NCBI RefSeq assembly: GCF_007556595.1
Contig: NZ_VJNB01000001.1
Span: 186,001-250,000 of the forward strand
DNA length: 64,000 nt
Reading direction: 5' to 3'
From: Tepidimonas alkaliphilus
Lineage (GTDB): Bacteria; Pseudomonadota; Gammaproteobacteria; Burkholderiales; Burkholderiaceae_C
Of the stretch, positions 16,734 through 25,090 are shown piece after piece (the stretch's first letter is position 1; each line of letters starts with the position of its first letter). The position numbers and the translations under genes were made by a program. The notes under the pieces were generated by a model. The model searched no databases, had not been told where the DNA came from, and saw only the letters and a list, made by a program, of their open reading frames with translations.

Positions 16734-17593
16734 CCCGGCCCGATCTCGGCCCGCAGCGCATCGTCTGCCTGACGGAGGAGACCACCGAGTGGCTCTACCT
16801 GCTCGGGCAGCAGCACCGCATCGTCGGCATCAGCGGCTACACGGTGCGTCCGCGGCAGGCGCGGCAGGAAAAGCCGCGCGTCAGCGCCTTTCTGAGCGCG
16901 AAGATCGACCAGATCCTGGCGCTGCGGCCCGATCATGTGTTTGGCTTTTCCGACCTGCAGGCCGACATCGCCGCCGCGCTGATCCGCGCGGGTGTGGCCG
17001 TGACGGTGTTCAACCAGCGCAGCGTCGAGGAGATCTTTGCCATGCTGTGGCAGGTGGCGGCGCTGGTCGGCTGCGCGCAGCAGGGCGAGCGGCTCTTGGA
17101 GGCGATGCGGGCGCGGCACGCCGCGATGCGCGCGGAGATCCAGCGGCGGCTGCAGCAAGGGGCGCGGCGCCCGCGCGTCTATTTCGAGGAGTGGGACGAC
17201 CCGCCGATCACCGCGATCCGCTGGGTGTCGGAGCTGATCGAGCTGGCCGGCGGGCAGGACATCTTTCCCGAGCGGGCGCGCGAGCCGCTTGGCAAGGACC
17301 GCGTGCTGCCCGATCCGCAGGAGGTGGTGCGGCGCGCCCCGGACCTCATCATCGGCTCGTGGTGCGGCAAGAAGTTCCGGCCCGAGCGCGTGGCCGCGCG
17401 CCCCGGCTGGCAGGACGTGCCGGCGGTGCGCGACGGCCAGCTGCACGAGATCAAGAGCGCCGACATCCTGCAGCCCGGCCCGGCGGCGCTGACGGACGGC
17501 GTGGCGCAGTTGCACCGCCTCATCCTGGCCTGGATGGACGGGCCGGGACGGGCCGCGGAGGGCCAGCGCCCGCGGGAGGGCGGCGATGCGTGA
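16730..17593 (+). CDS. BtuF-like cobalamin-binding family protein lacking a signal peptide
   Basis: The 287-residue protein has the class III periplasmic-binding (TroA/BtuF) fold: RIVCLTEETTEWLYLLGQ, the ISGYTVRP loop, IDQILALRPDHVFGFSDLQ, the linker helix, and VYFEEWDDPPITAIRWVSEL in the C-lobe. It begins MTRPDLGPQRIVCLT with no signal sequence and no usable upstream start, since it overlaps cobB by ATGA. It should therefore stay in the cytoplasm. Annotation as 'cobalamin-binding protein' follows homologs in betaproteobacteria. A cytosolic role in handling corrinoids is inference. A second, secreted BtuF is encoded two genes downstream. Confidence 0.75.
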   Translation: MTRPDLGPQRIVCLTEETTEWLYLLGQQHRIVGISGYTVRPRQARQEKPRVSAFLSAKIDQILALRPDHVFGFSDLQADIAAALIRAGVAVTVFNQRSVEEIFAMLWQVAALVGCAQQGERLLEAMRARHAAMRAEIQRRLQQGARRPRVYFEEWDDPPITAIRWVSELIELAGGQDIFPERAREPLGKDRVLPDPQEVVRRAPDLIIGSWCGKKFRPERVAARPGWQDVPAVRDGQLHEIKSADILQPGPAALTDGVAQLHRLILAWMDGPGRAAEGQRPREGGDA

Positions 17594-18149
17594 GCTGGTG
17601 CTCGGCGGCCAGAAGAGCGGCAAGTCGCGCTGGGCCGAGGGGCGCGCGGCGCAGTGGCTGGCGGCGGATGCGCGCCACCGCGCGGTGCTGCTGGCCACCG
17701 CCCAGCCGCGCGACGCCGAGATGCGCGCGCGCATCGAGCGCCACCGGCGCGAGCGGGCTACCCGCGTGCCGGGGCTGGAGACGCTGGAGGTGGCCGGCGC
17801 CGAGCTGCCGCAGGCGCTGCAGCGCCAGAGCTCGCCGCAGGCGCTGGTGGTGGTCGATTGCCTGACGCTGTGGCTGACGCAGCTGGCGTGGCCGCCGGGG
17901 CGGGCGGCGGCGGTGGAGCCCGAAGCGCTGGAGGCGCCGATGCAGGCGCTGGAGCAGGCGCTCATGGCCGCCAGCGGCCCGGTGGTGCTGGTCGGCAACG
18001 AGATCGGCCTGGGCGTCATCCCGCTCGGGACGGAGGTGCGCGCCTTCGTCGATGCGCTGGGCACGCTGAACCAGCGCGTGGCGGCCTGCTGCGAACGCGT
18101 CACGCTGATGGTGGCGGGCTGCGCGCTCACCGTGAAGGGGGCGGCCTGA
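17586..18149 (+). CDS. cobU: Bifunctional adenosylcobinamide kinase / adenosylcobinamide-phosphate guanylyltransferase
   Basis: CobU (CobP in Pseudomonas denitrificans) phosphorylates adenosylcobinamide and transfers GMP to give AdoCbi-GDP. The 187-residue protein matches family length, with P-loop LVLGGQKSGKSRWAE at the N-terminus, the nucleotide segment LLATAQPRDAEMRARIERHRRER containing the guanylated His, VVVDCLTLWLTQL as Walker B, and VGNEIGLGVIPLG. It overlaps the preceding gene by 8 bases and the next by one base (TGATG), consistent with one transcript. Confidence 0.95.
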   Translation: MRELVLGGQKSGKSRWAEGRAAQWLAADARHRAVLLATAQPRDAEMRARIERHRRERATRVPGLETLEVAGAELPQALQRQSSPQALVVVDCLTLWLTQLAWPPGRAAAVEPEALEAPMQALEQALMAASGPVVLVGNEIGLGVIPLGTEVRAFVDALGTLNQRVAACCERVTLMVAGCALTVKGAA

Positions 18150-19075
18150 TGGCCATCCGGCGCTTGGCGCGGCTCGGCTGGGGGCGGGCGCTGCTGCTGG
18201 CCGCCGCGCTGCTGGCCGGCGGGCCGGCGCGCGCCGAGGTGCGTCTCACCGACGACCAGGGCATGGAGGTGCGGCTGGCGCAGCCGCCAACGCGCATCGT
18301 CAGCCTGCTGCCGTCGCTGTCGGAGGCGGTGTGCGAGCTGGGCCGCTGCGACCGGCTGGTGGGGGTGGACCGCTACACCAACTGGCCGCCGGCGCTCGCG
18401 GGCGTGCCGCGCGTCGGCGGCGGGCTGGACCCCAACATCGAGGCGATCGTGGCGCTGCGGCCCGACGTGGTGCTGGCGGCCACCTCCTCGCGCGCGATCG
18501 AGCGGCTGCGTGCGCTGGGCCTCAAGGTGGTGGCGCTGGAGCCGCGCACGCACCAGGACGTGCAGCGCGTGCTGCTGACGCTGGGCGCGCTGCTGGAGGT
18601 GCCGGATGCGGCGCGCGTCTGGCGCGCCATCGACGCGGCGGTGTCGGCGGCGGCGCAGTCGCTGCCGCCGGCGGCGCGCGGGCTGCGCGTCTATGTCGAG
18701 GTCAGCCCGGGGCCCTACGCGGCGGGGGAGGCGTCGTTCATCGGCCAGACGCTGCAGCGCCTGGGGGCGCGCAACGTGGTGCCGGCCTCGCTGGGCCCCT
18801 TCCCGAAGCTGAACCCGGAGTTCGTCGTGCGCGCCGACCCGGACGTGATCCTGGTCAGCAGCCGCGCCGCCGAGGCGTTGGCGCAGCGGCCCGGCTGGGC
18901 CGCCTTGCGCGCGGTGCGGCAGGGGCGGGTGTGCGCGTTCGACGCCGCGCAGTCCGACGTGCTGGTGCGGCCGGGGCCGCGCATGGCCGAGGCGGCGCGG
19001 CTGATGGCCGACTGCCTGGCGCGCGCCGCCGGGCCGGCGCGCCCGACGGCTGCGGCGGCGGGAGGTCGCCCGTGA
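18149..19075 (+). CDS. btuF: Vitamin B12 periplasmic binding protein BtuF
   Basis: BtuF captures cobalamin in the periplasm and delivers it to BtuCD. The 308-residue protein has an N-terminal signal peptide (LLLAAALLAGGPARA, cleaved about residue 30), then a class III binding fold: RIVSLLPSLSEAVCELG, LVGVDRYTNWPPAL, VPRVGGGLDPNIEAIVALRPDVV, and VYVEVSPGPYAAGEASFIGQ. It starts in TGATG with cobU and ends in GTGA with btuC, so btuF, btuC and btuD form a coupled set. Confidence 0.92.
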   Translation: MAIRRLARLGWGRALLLAAALLAGGPARAEVRLTDDQGMEVRLAQPPTRIVSLLPSLSEAVCELGRCDRLVGVDRYTNWPPALAGVPRVGGGLDPNIEAIVALRPDVVLAATSSRAIERLRALGLKVVALEPRTHQDVQRVLLTLGALLEVPDAARVWRAIDAAVSAAAQSLPPAARGLRVYVEVSPGPYAAGEASFIGQTLQRLGARNVVPASLGPFPKLNPEFVVRADPDVILVSSRAAEALAQRPGWAALRAVRQGRVCAFDAAQSDVLVRPGPRMAEAARLMADCLARAAGPARPTAAAAGGRP

Positions 19076-20133
19076 ACGCGCGCCGCGCCGCCGGGGTGCT
19101 GCTGGCGCTGCTCGTGGCGGCGGCGGCGCTGCTGGGGCTGGCCGTCAGCGTCGGCAGCCAGGGGCTGGAGCCGGTGTGGACGGTGTTGGCGCCCCCGTCC
19201 GACGCGGGGCAGGCGGCGCTGGCGGCGCAGATCGTGTGGGAGATCCGCCTGCCGCGGGCGCTCGGCGCCTGGGCCGCCGGGGCGCTGCTCGGCGTGGCCG
19301 GCGCGGTGGCGCAGGGGCTGTTTCGCAACCCGCTGGCCGATCCGTTCCTGCTCGGCAGCGCGGCGGGGGCGTCGCTGGCGGTGGCGCTCGCCTTGGTGGC
19401 GCTGGGCGGCTCGGCTGGCATGCTGGGCGGCGCCGGCGCACCGGGCTGGAGCGTGCTGTCCTCCAGTCTCTGGGTGCGGCTGGGCCTGACCGGGGCGGCG
19501 TTTGTCGGGGCACTGGCGGCGGTGCTGCTGACGCTGGCGCTGGCGCGCGGCGTGCAGCACACGCTGCGGCTGCTGCTGGCGGGCGTGGTGGTCGGCGTGG
19601 TGCTGGGGGCCGGCACGCAGTTCGTGCTGCTGCAGGCGCCGGATGCGCTGCAGGCGATGCAGGCGTTTCTGCTCGGCTCCACGGCGTTCGTCGGCTGGTC
19701 CTCGGCCGGGCTGATGCTCGTGGCGGCCGTGCTGTGCACCGCGGCGGCGACGCTGCTGGCGCGCGCGCTGGACGCGCTGGCGCTCGGCGAGGCCACCGCC
19801 GCGAGCCTCGGCCTGCCGCTTGCGACGCTGCGTCTGGCGCTGGTGGCGGTGCTGGCGCTGGCCACCGCCAGCGCGGTGGCGCAGACCGGGCTGATCGCCT
19901 TCGTGGGGCTGGCAGCGCCGCACCTGGTGCGCGCGCTGGCGCCGACGACGCACGGCTGGCTGATGGCGCTGGCGGCGGCGATGGGCGGCGCGCTGCTGCT
20001 GGCCGCCGACACGCTGGCGCGCGGGTGGCTGGCGCCGCAGGAGCTGCCGGTGGGCGTGCTGACGGCGGTGCTGGGCGGCGGCTATCTGCTGTGGCTGATG
20101 CACCGGGGGCGGCTGCGGGGGCAAGGGGCATGA
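19072..20133 (+). CDS. btuC: Vitamin B12 ABC transporter permease BtuC
   Basis: BtuC is the inner-membrane permease of the B12 importer, from the FecCD family with about ten helices. The 353-residue protein starts at a GTG overlapping the btuF stop (GTGA). Family segments are LPRALGAWAAGALLGVAGA, AQGLFRNPLADPFLLGSAAG, LLLAGVVVGVVLGAG, the coupling segment TAASLGLPLATLRL, and GLIAFVGLAAPHLVRAL. The frame extends upstream into btuF but without family similarity. Next gene is the ATPase, again in ATGA overlap. Confidence 0.93.
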   Translation: MNARRAAGVLLALLVAAAALLGLAVSVGSQGLEPVWTVLAPPSDAGQAALAAQIVWEIRLPRALGAWAAGALLGVAGAVAQGLFRNPLADPFLLGSAAGASLAVALALVALGGSAGMLGGAGAPGWSVLSSSLWVRLGLTGAAFVGALAAVLLTLALARGVQHTLRLLLAGVVVGVVLGAGTQFVLLQAPDALQAMQAFLLGSTAFVGWSSAGLMLVAAVLCTAAATLLARALDALALGEATAASLGLPLATLRLALVAVLALATASAVAQTGLIAFVGLAAPHLVRALAPTTHGWLMALAAAMGGALLLAADTLARGWLAPQELPVGVLTAVLGGGYLLWLMHRGRLRGQGA

Positions 20134-21053
20134 CGGGCACCGTGCATTCCGCCACCGACATCGCGCTGGCCGCGCAGGGGGTTCGCGTCGCCCTCGGTGG
20201 CCGCCCGGTGCTGCACGGCGTGACAGCGGCGCTGCCGCGCGGGCGCTGGACCTGCCTCGTCGGCCCCAATGGCGCCGGCAAATCCACGCTGCTGAAGGCG
20301 CTGGCGGGCCTGCTGCCGTTGCAGGGCGGGCGCGTCGAGCTGCTGGGGCGGGCGTTGCAGGACTGGCCGCGGCGGGCGCGCGCCCGTACGGTGGCGTGGC
20401 TCGGGCAGGCCGAGCCCGGCGGCGACGACCTCACCGCCTGGGACGTGGCGATGCTGGGCCGCCTGCCGCACCAGCCGTGGCTGGCCACCCCCAGCGCCGC
20501 CGACCGTGCGGCGGTGGAGCAGGCGCTGCGCCAGACGCAGGTGTGGGACTGGCGCGCGCGGCCTTTGGCGCAGCTCTCCGGCGGGCAGCGCCAGCGCGTG
20601 CTGCTGGCGCGGCTGCTGGCGGTGCAGGCGCCAATCCTGCTGATGGACGAGCCGCTGGCGCACCTGGATCCCCCGTATCAGGCCGACTGGCTGGCGCTGG
20701 TGCGCGCCCTGATACGCCAGGGCCACACGGTGGTGACCGTGCTGCACGAGCTCAACCTCGCGCTGCACGCCGACGAGCTGCTGATCCTGGACGCCGGCCG
20801 CGTGCGCCACCACGGGCCGGCGCACGAGCCGGCCACGCACCGCGCGCTGGAGCAGGTGTTCGACCAGCGCATCGCGGTGCGGCCACTGGATGGCCAGACC
20901 GCCGTCGCGGGCGATATTGGGGCGCGTTGGGTTGTGTTGCCCAAGGTGCCTGTTGAGGCCGAAGGCGGCATGGCCGCTGAGGTTGCCCGCGCCCACCCGG
21001 GCGCATTCATCTGTAAGGAGGTCTGTCATGCACATCGAACCGGGAGTTGTTGA
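20130..21053 (+). CDS. btuD: Vitamin B12 ABC transporter ATPase BtuD
   Basis: This is the ATPase that drives BtuC. The 307-residue protein has Walker A LVGPNGAGKSTLL (near residue 50), the Q-loop in WLGQAEPGGDD, the signature LSGGQRQRVLLARL, Walker B ILLMDEPLAHLD and the switch His in LHELNLALHAD. It continues past the usual end (about 255 residues) with a weakly conserved tail of about 50 residues that overlaps the first bases of the next gene. That tail contains the TAAGGAGGT ribosome site of the CbiM-like gene. Confidence 0.92.
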   Translation: MTGTVHSATDIALAAQGVRVALGGRPVLHGVTAALPRGRWTCLVGPNGAGKSTLLKALAGLLPLQGGRVELLGRALQDWPRRARARTVAWLGQAEPGGDDLTAWDVAMLGRLPHQPWLATPSAADRAAVEQALRQTQVWDWRARPLAQLSGGQRQRVLLARLLAVQAPILLMDEPLAHLDPPYQADWLALVRALIRQGHTVVTVLHELNLALHADELLILDAGRVRHHGPAHEPATHRALEQVFDQRIAVRPLDGQTAVAGDIGARWVVLPKVPVEAEGGMAAEVARAHPGAFICKEVCHAHRTGSC

Positions 21054-21705
21054 AGGCGGCAAAGCGCTGCTGGGCTATGCCACGGGTACCGCTGCCTTGG
21101 CGTGGGCCGGCAAGCTGGCTTGGGACATGCTGCGACAGGAGGGGGCGCAGGCGTTGCTGCTGCGCTCGCTGCTGACCACCGCCCTGGTGTTTTGCTTTTT
21201 CGAGGTGCTGCCGCACCATCCGGTCGGCGTCTCGGAGGTGCACCTGATCCTGGGCACGACGTTGCTGCTGCTGTTTGGGGTGGCGCCCGCTGCCCTGGGG
21301 CTGGCCGGCGGGTTGCTGATTCAGGGGCTGTTTTTCGCGCCGGCGGATTTGCCGCAGTATGGGATGAACGTCACCACGCTGTTGGCGCCGCTGTATGCCA
21401 CCGCGGCGCTGGCGCAGCGGGTCATTCCGCAGCAGGTGGCCTACGTCGATCTGCGCTACGCGCAGGCGCTCAAGCTGTCCGTGGCCTATCAGGGCGGCAT
21501 CGTGGCCTGGGTGGCGTTCTGGGCGCTGTATGGTCATGGCCTCGAGGCGGACAACCTGGCCAACATCGCAGCATTCGGCGCGGCGTATGTGGCGGTGATC
21601 GTGGCCGAGCCGCTGATCGACCTGGCGGTGCTGGCGGCGGCCAAAGCTCTGCATGCCCTGAAGCGCAGCGTGGCGGTGCAGCGCCGGCTCTACCATGCCG
21701 CTTGA
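21028..21705 (+). CDS. cbiM: CbiM-like cobalt ECF-transporter substrate-capture permease
   Basis: CbiM is the substrate-binding membrane component of energy-coupling-factor cobalt importers. The 225-residue protein begins MHIEPGVV, keeping the His at position 2 that in CbiM/NikM coordinates the metal. It has about six hydrophobic segments with LLLFGVAPAALGLAGGLLIQGLFF and the internal DLPQYGMNVTTL. The start at 21028 has a near-perfect Shine-Dalgarno (TAAGGAGGT, 21014-21022) lying inside btuD. No CbiN, CbiQ or CbiO is in the window, so it either works alone or shares modules encoded elsewhere. It overlaps cobA by 11 bases. Confidence 0.8.
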   Translation: MHIEPGVVEGGKALLGYATGTAALAWAGKLAWDMLRQEGAQALLLRSLLTTALVFCFFEVLPHHPVGVSEVHLILGTTLLLLFGVAPAALGLAGGLLIQGLFFAPADLPQYGMNVTTLLAPLYATAALAQRVIPQQVAYVDLRYAQALKLSVAYQGGIVAWVAFWALYGHGLEADNLANIAAFGAAYVAVIVAEPLIDLAVLAAAKALHALKRSVAVQRRLYHAA

Positions 21706-22483
21706 GGCTGTGGAGCCGATGGCGCCGGGGTGGGTGTCGATCGTCGGCGCCGGCCCCGGGCCGTTGGATTTGCTGACCCTGCGCGCCCTGGATCGGCTGC
21801 GTTGCGCCGAGGTGGTCATCCACGACCGCCTGATCGGCGCCGACATCCTGGCCGAGATTCCGGCGCAGGCGCTGCGCTACGACGTCGGCAAAGCGCGTGG
21901 TCGGCACACGCTGCCGCAGGCCGACATCCACGCGCTGATGGTGGCGCATGCCCGCGCCGGGCGGCGCGTGGTGCGGCTGAAAGGCGGCGATCCCTTCATC
22001 TTTGGCCGCGGCGGCGAGGAGATGCAGGCGCTGCTGGCCGCGGCGGTGCCGTTTGAGGTCGTGCCCGGGGTCAGCGCCGCACAGGGCTGCGGGGCCGCCG
22101 CCGGCATCCCGCTGACGCAGCGCGAGCTGGCAAGCCTGTGCGTCTTCTTGCCGGGGCACGCGGACCGCGGCGACGGCGGCTACGACTGGGCGGCGCTGGC
22201 GCGCCCCGGCCAGACGTTGGTGTTTTACATGGGCGTGGCGCGGCTGGCGCGCATCGCCGAGCGCCTGATGGCGCATGGATTGCCCCCTGACACGCCGGCG
22301 GCGCTGGTGCTGGACGGCACGCGTCCGACCCAAACCGTGCTGGCCCGTCCGCTGCAGGTGTTGGCCAGCCAGGCTCCGCCGTATGGGCCGCGGCCTGGAC
22401 TGGTGATCATCGGCCCGACGGTGGCCTTGAGCCCGCACTATCGAGCGCACGCAACGGTTTCTTTGGAGGAATTGGCGCGATGA
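21695..22483 (+). CDS. cobA: Uroporphyrinogen-III C-methyltransferase
   Basis: CobA (SUMT) makes precorrin-2 from uroporphyrinogen III with two SAM-dependent methylations at C2 and C7, the entry step of corrin synthesis. The 262-residue tetrapyrrole methylase has VSIVGAGPGPLDLLTLRA near the N-terminus, VIHDRLIG, the signature RLKGGDPFIFGRGGEE, VVPGVSAAQGCGAAAGIPLT and VFYMGVARL. There is no CysG dehydrogenase/ferrochelatase domain, so it is dedicated to B12, not siroheme. It overlaps cobG by ATGA. Confidence 0.95.
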   Translation: MPLEAVEPMAPGWVSIVGAGPGPLDLLTLRALDRLRCAEVVIHDRLIGADILAEIPAQALRYDVGKARGRHTLPQADIHALMVAHARAGRRVVRLKGGDPFIFGRGGEEMQALLAAAVPFEVVPGVSAAQGCGAAAGIPLTQRELASLCVFLPGHADRGDGGYDWAALARPGQTLVFYMGVARLARIAERLMAHGLPPDTPAALVLDGTRPTQTVLARPLQVLASQAPPYGPRPGLVIIGPTVALSPHYRAHATVSLEELAR

Positions 22484-23709
22484 GCACGCTGGATGCGGGC
22501 CTAAACCGGGCGGCGCTGCGCCGCGGCTGGTGCCCGGGGGCCTGGCGGCCGATGCCATCGGGCGACGGCTGGATCCTGCGCATCCGCGTGCCGCTGGGGC
22601 GGCTGTCGCGGCGGCAGGCCGAGGGGCTGGCCGAGCTGATGCAGGCGCAGCGGCTCGACGTCATCGAGCTGACCCAGCGTGCTCACTTGCAGTGGCGTGG
22701 TGTGCGGCCGGCCCAGCACGCCGCGCTGCTGAGTGGCCTGCGGTCGCTCGGACTGCTGGACGAGGATGCGGCGCAAGAGGCACGGCGCAACGTGCTGGTG
22801 CAGCCGTGCTGGCAGCCGGGCGACGCCACGCACCGGGTGGCGCAGGAGCTGCTTCAACGGCTGCGCCAGCCTGATGTCCCGCCGCTGCCCGCCAAATTTG
22901 GCTTTGCCGTCGATCTGGGCCAGCGCCCCTGCCTGCGCGCCGCCAGCGCCGACGTGCGCATCGAGCTCCTGCAAGACGGATGGGCGCTCGTGCGGCCCGA
23001 CGGTAGCCCGCATGGCGTGGCGGTGCCGCTGGAGCGTGCGGCTGAGGAAGCGATGACGCTGGCGGCGTGGTTCGCCAAATGCGCCCAAGGGCCAGATGCC
23101 CCGCGGCGAATGGCGGTCTGGATGGCGCAACGGCTCCGACCCGCCAATGACCCCTCGTCTGCAGCCGCTGCCGACGCCAAGCCGCAAGCGTTTCAGCCTT
23201 GGTGGGCCACGCTGCCATCAGGTATGGCCTGGGTGGCTGTGCCGTTGGGGCGGCTCAGCGCCGCGGCGTGGGCGCGGCTGGCGCAGCTGGCGCCGCTGCG
23301 GCTGACGCCGTGGCGCGCCGTGTTGCTGGAGCGCCGCGCCCAGGCCCCACACGATGAGGCGTGGATCATTGAGGCGTCGGATCCGCGGCTGCGCGTGGCC
23401 GCGTGCGTCGGCGCCCCTGGCTGCGTGCAGGCCGCGGGCCCCACGCTGCCGTTGGCCGAGCGGTTGGCGGCTCACGTGCCGCCACGGAGCTGGCTGCACA
23501 TCAGCGGCTGCGCCAAGGGATGCGCGCATCCCCATCCAGCGCCCACGGTGCGCGTGCGTCCCGACGGCTGGGATTGGATCGAATGGGGGCGGGCCGATGC
23601 CGCAGCCGAGGCCCATTTCAGCGAAGTGGAGCCGCTCATCGACGCGGTGCGCCGCGGCGTTCCGCGGCGCGCAGGGCCCCGATCGGACAAGGAACGGGTG
23701 GCGCGATGA
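22480..23709 (+). CDS. cobG: Precorrin-3B synthase (oxygen-dependent CobG)
   Basis: CobG is an iron-sulfur monooxygenase that uses O2 to convert precorrin-3A to precorrin-3B, priming ring contraction in the aerobic pathway. The 409-residue protein has two ferredoxin-like half domains of the nitrite/sulfite reductase type. The N-terminal one contains DVIELTQRAHLQWRGV. The cysteine motifs CVGAPGC and SGCAKGCAHP near residues 308-348 are the [4Fe-4S] ligands. Its presence marks an aerobic pathway. It overlaps cobH by ATGA. Confidence 0.93.
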   Translation: MSTLDAGLNRAALRRGWCPGAWRPMPSGDGWILRIRVPLGRLSRRQAEGLAELMQAQRLDVIELTQRAHLQWRGVRPAQHAALLSGLRSLGLLDEDAAQEARRNVLVQPCWQPGDATHRVAQELLQRLRQPDVPPLPAKFGFAVDLGQRPCLRAASADVRIELLQDGWALVRPDGSPHGVAVPLERAAEEAMTLAAWFAKCAQGPDAPRRMAVWMAQRLRPANDPSSAAAADAKPQAFQPWWATLPSGMAWVAVPLGRLSAAAWARLAQLAPLRLTPWRAVLLERRAQAPHDEAWIIEASDPRLRVAACVGAPGCVQAAGPTLPLAERLAAHVPPRSWLHISGCAKGCAHPHPAPTVRVRPDGWDWIEWGRADAAAEAHFSEVEPLIDAVRRGVPRRAGPRSDKERVAR

Positions 23710-24350
23710 CGACTGAGACGCTTAACGATTACGAGCGCGACGGCGCGGCGATCTACCGCCGCTCGTTCGCCATCATTCGCGCCGAGGCCGATCTGGCGCG
23801 CTTCGATGCCGAGCAAGAGCCGGTGGTGGTGCGCATGATCCACGCCTGCGGCCTGGTGGAGCTGGCCAGGGACGTGGCGTTCACGCCGGACTTGGTGCCG
23901 GCGGCGCGCGCCGCGCTGCGCCGCGGTGCGCCCATTCTGTGCGACGCGCAGATGGTGGCCGTCGGCATCACGCGCAGGCGCCTGCCCGCCGACAATCCGG
24001 TGCTGTGCACGCTGCACGACCCGCAGGTTGGCGCCTTGGCGCAGCGGCTGGGCACCACGCGCAGCGCGGCGGCGCTGGAGCTGTGGCGGCCCCATCTGGC
24101 CGGCGCGGTGGTGGCGATTGGCAATGCGCCGACGGCCTTGTTCCGCCTGCTGGACATGCTGCGCGAGCCCGACTGCCCGCGCCCGGCGGCCATTGTGGGC
24201 TGTCCGGTCGGGTTCGTCGGGGCGGCCGAGTCCAAGGCGGCGTTGATGGCGCAGCCGCCTGCGCCTGCGCTGACGGTGCACGGGCGTCTGGGTGGCTCGG
24301 CCATCGTGGCGGCGGCGCTCAACGCACTGGCCAGCGAGGAGGAGCGCTGA
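23706..24350 (+). CDS. cobH: Precorrin-8X methylmutase
   Basis: CobH moves the C11 methyl group to C12, converting precorrin-8X to hydrogenobyrinate. The 214-residue protein is family length with the typical segments IYRRSFAIIRAEADLARF, VVRMIHACGLVELARDV (the catalytic His region), GAPILCDAQMVAVGITRR, VAIGNAPTALFRLLDM and VGCPVGFVGAAESKAAL. The ATG at 23706 overlaps the cobG stop, and its own stop overlaps the cobI start (TGATG). The open frame upstream in cobG is without homology. Confidence 0.95.
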   Translation: MTTETLNDYERDGAAIYRRSFAIIRAEADLARFDAEQEPVVVRMIHACGLVELARDVAFTPDLVPAARAALRRGAPILCDAQMVAVGITRRRLPADNPVLCTLHDPQVGALAQRLGTTRSAAALELWRPHLAGAVVAIGNAPTALFRLLDMLREPDCPRPAAIVGCPVGFVGAAESKAALMAQPPAPALTVHGRLGGSAIVAAALNALASEEER

Positions 24351-25090
24351 TGGGCCGCATCGTCGGCGTCGGTTTGGGGCCAGGCGACCCGCAGTTGGTG
24401 ACGGTGCGCGCCCAGCGTTGGCTCACCCAGGCGCGTCAGGTGGCGTATTTCCGCAAGCGCGGCCGCCCCGGACGTGCGCGGCGCATTGCACAAACCTGGC
24501 TGGCACCGCAGGCGGTGGAGCACGCGATGGAGTATCCCGTCACCACCGAGCTGCCATTCGACAGCCCGGCCTACATCGATCGGCTGGCCCGGTTTTATGA
24601 CCACTGGGTCGAGCGGCTGGAAGCGCTGGCCGCGCAGGACGACGTGGTGGTGCTCTGCGAGGGCGATCCGTTTTTCTACGGCTCGTTCATGCATCTCTAT
24701 GAACGGCTGCGCCGCCGGGGACGCGTGCCGGTGGAGGTGGTGCCGGGGTTGCCGGGCATGGTCGGTTGCTGGTCGGTCTGCGGCCAGCCGATGGCTTGGG
24801 GCGATGATGTGCTGACCGTCCTGATGGGCACGCTGCCCGAGGACGACCTGGTGCGGCACATGCGGCAGGCCGACGCGCTGGTGGTGATGAAAGTGGGCCG
24901 CTACCTCGGGCGGGTGCGGCGCGCGCTGGCGCGGGCGGGCCTGCTGGCGCGCGCGTGGCTGGTGCAGGAAGGCACGATGGAAGGGCAGCAGGTGCAGCCG
25001 CTGGCCGTCGTGGACGAGCAGGCGCCTTGCCCCTATTTCGCCCTGGTTCTGGTGCCGGGGCAGGGGCGCCGGCCGGAGGTCGAAGCATGA
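24350..25090 (+). CDS. cobI: Precorrin-2 C20-methyltransferase
   Basis: CobI adds a methyl group at C20 of precorrin-2 to give precorrin-3A. The 246-residue tetrapyrrole methylase has IVGVGLGPGDPQLVTVRA, the YFRKRGRPGRARRIA segment characteristic of CobI/CbiL, VVLCEGDPFFYGSFMHLYERL, VEVVPGLPGMVGCWSV and LVVMKVGRYLGRVRRAL. It is within the coupled cobA-G-H-I-J run, starting in TGATG with cobH and ending in ATGA with cobJ. Confidence 0.94.
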   Translation: MGRIVGVGLGPGDPQLVTVRAQRWLTQARQVAYFRKRGRPGRARRIAQTWLAPQAVEHAMEYPVTTELPFDSPAYIDRLARFYDHWVERLEALAAQDDVVVLCEGDPFFYGSFMHLYERLRRRGRVPVEVVPGLPGMVGCWSVCGQPMAWGDDVLTVLMGTLPEDDLVRHMRQADALVVMKVGRYLGRVRRALARAGLLARAWLVQEGTMEGQQVQPLAVVDEQAPCPYFALVLVPGQGRRPEVEA

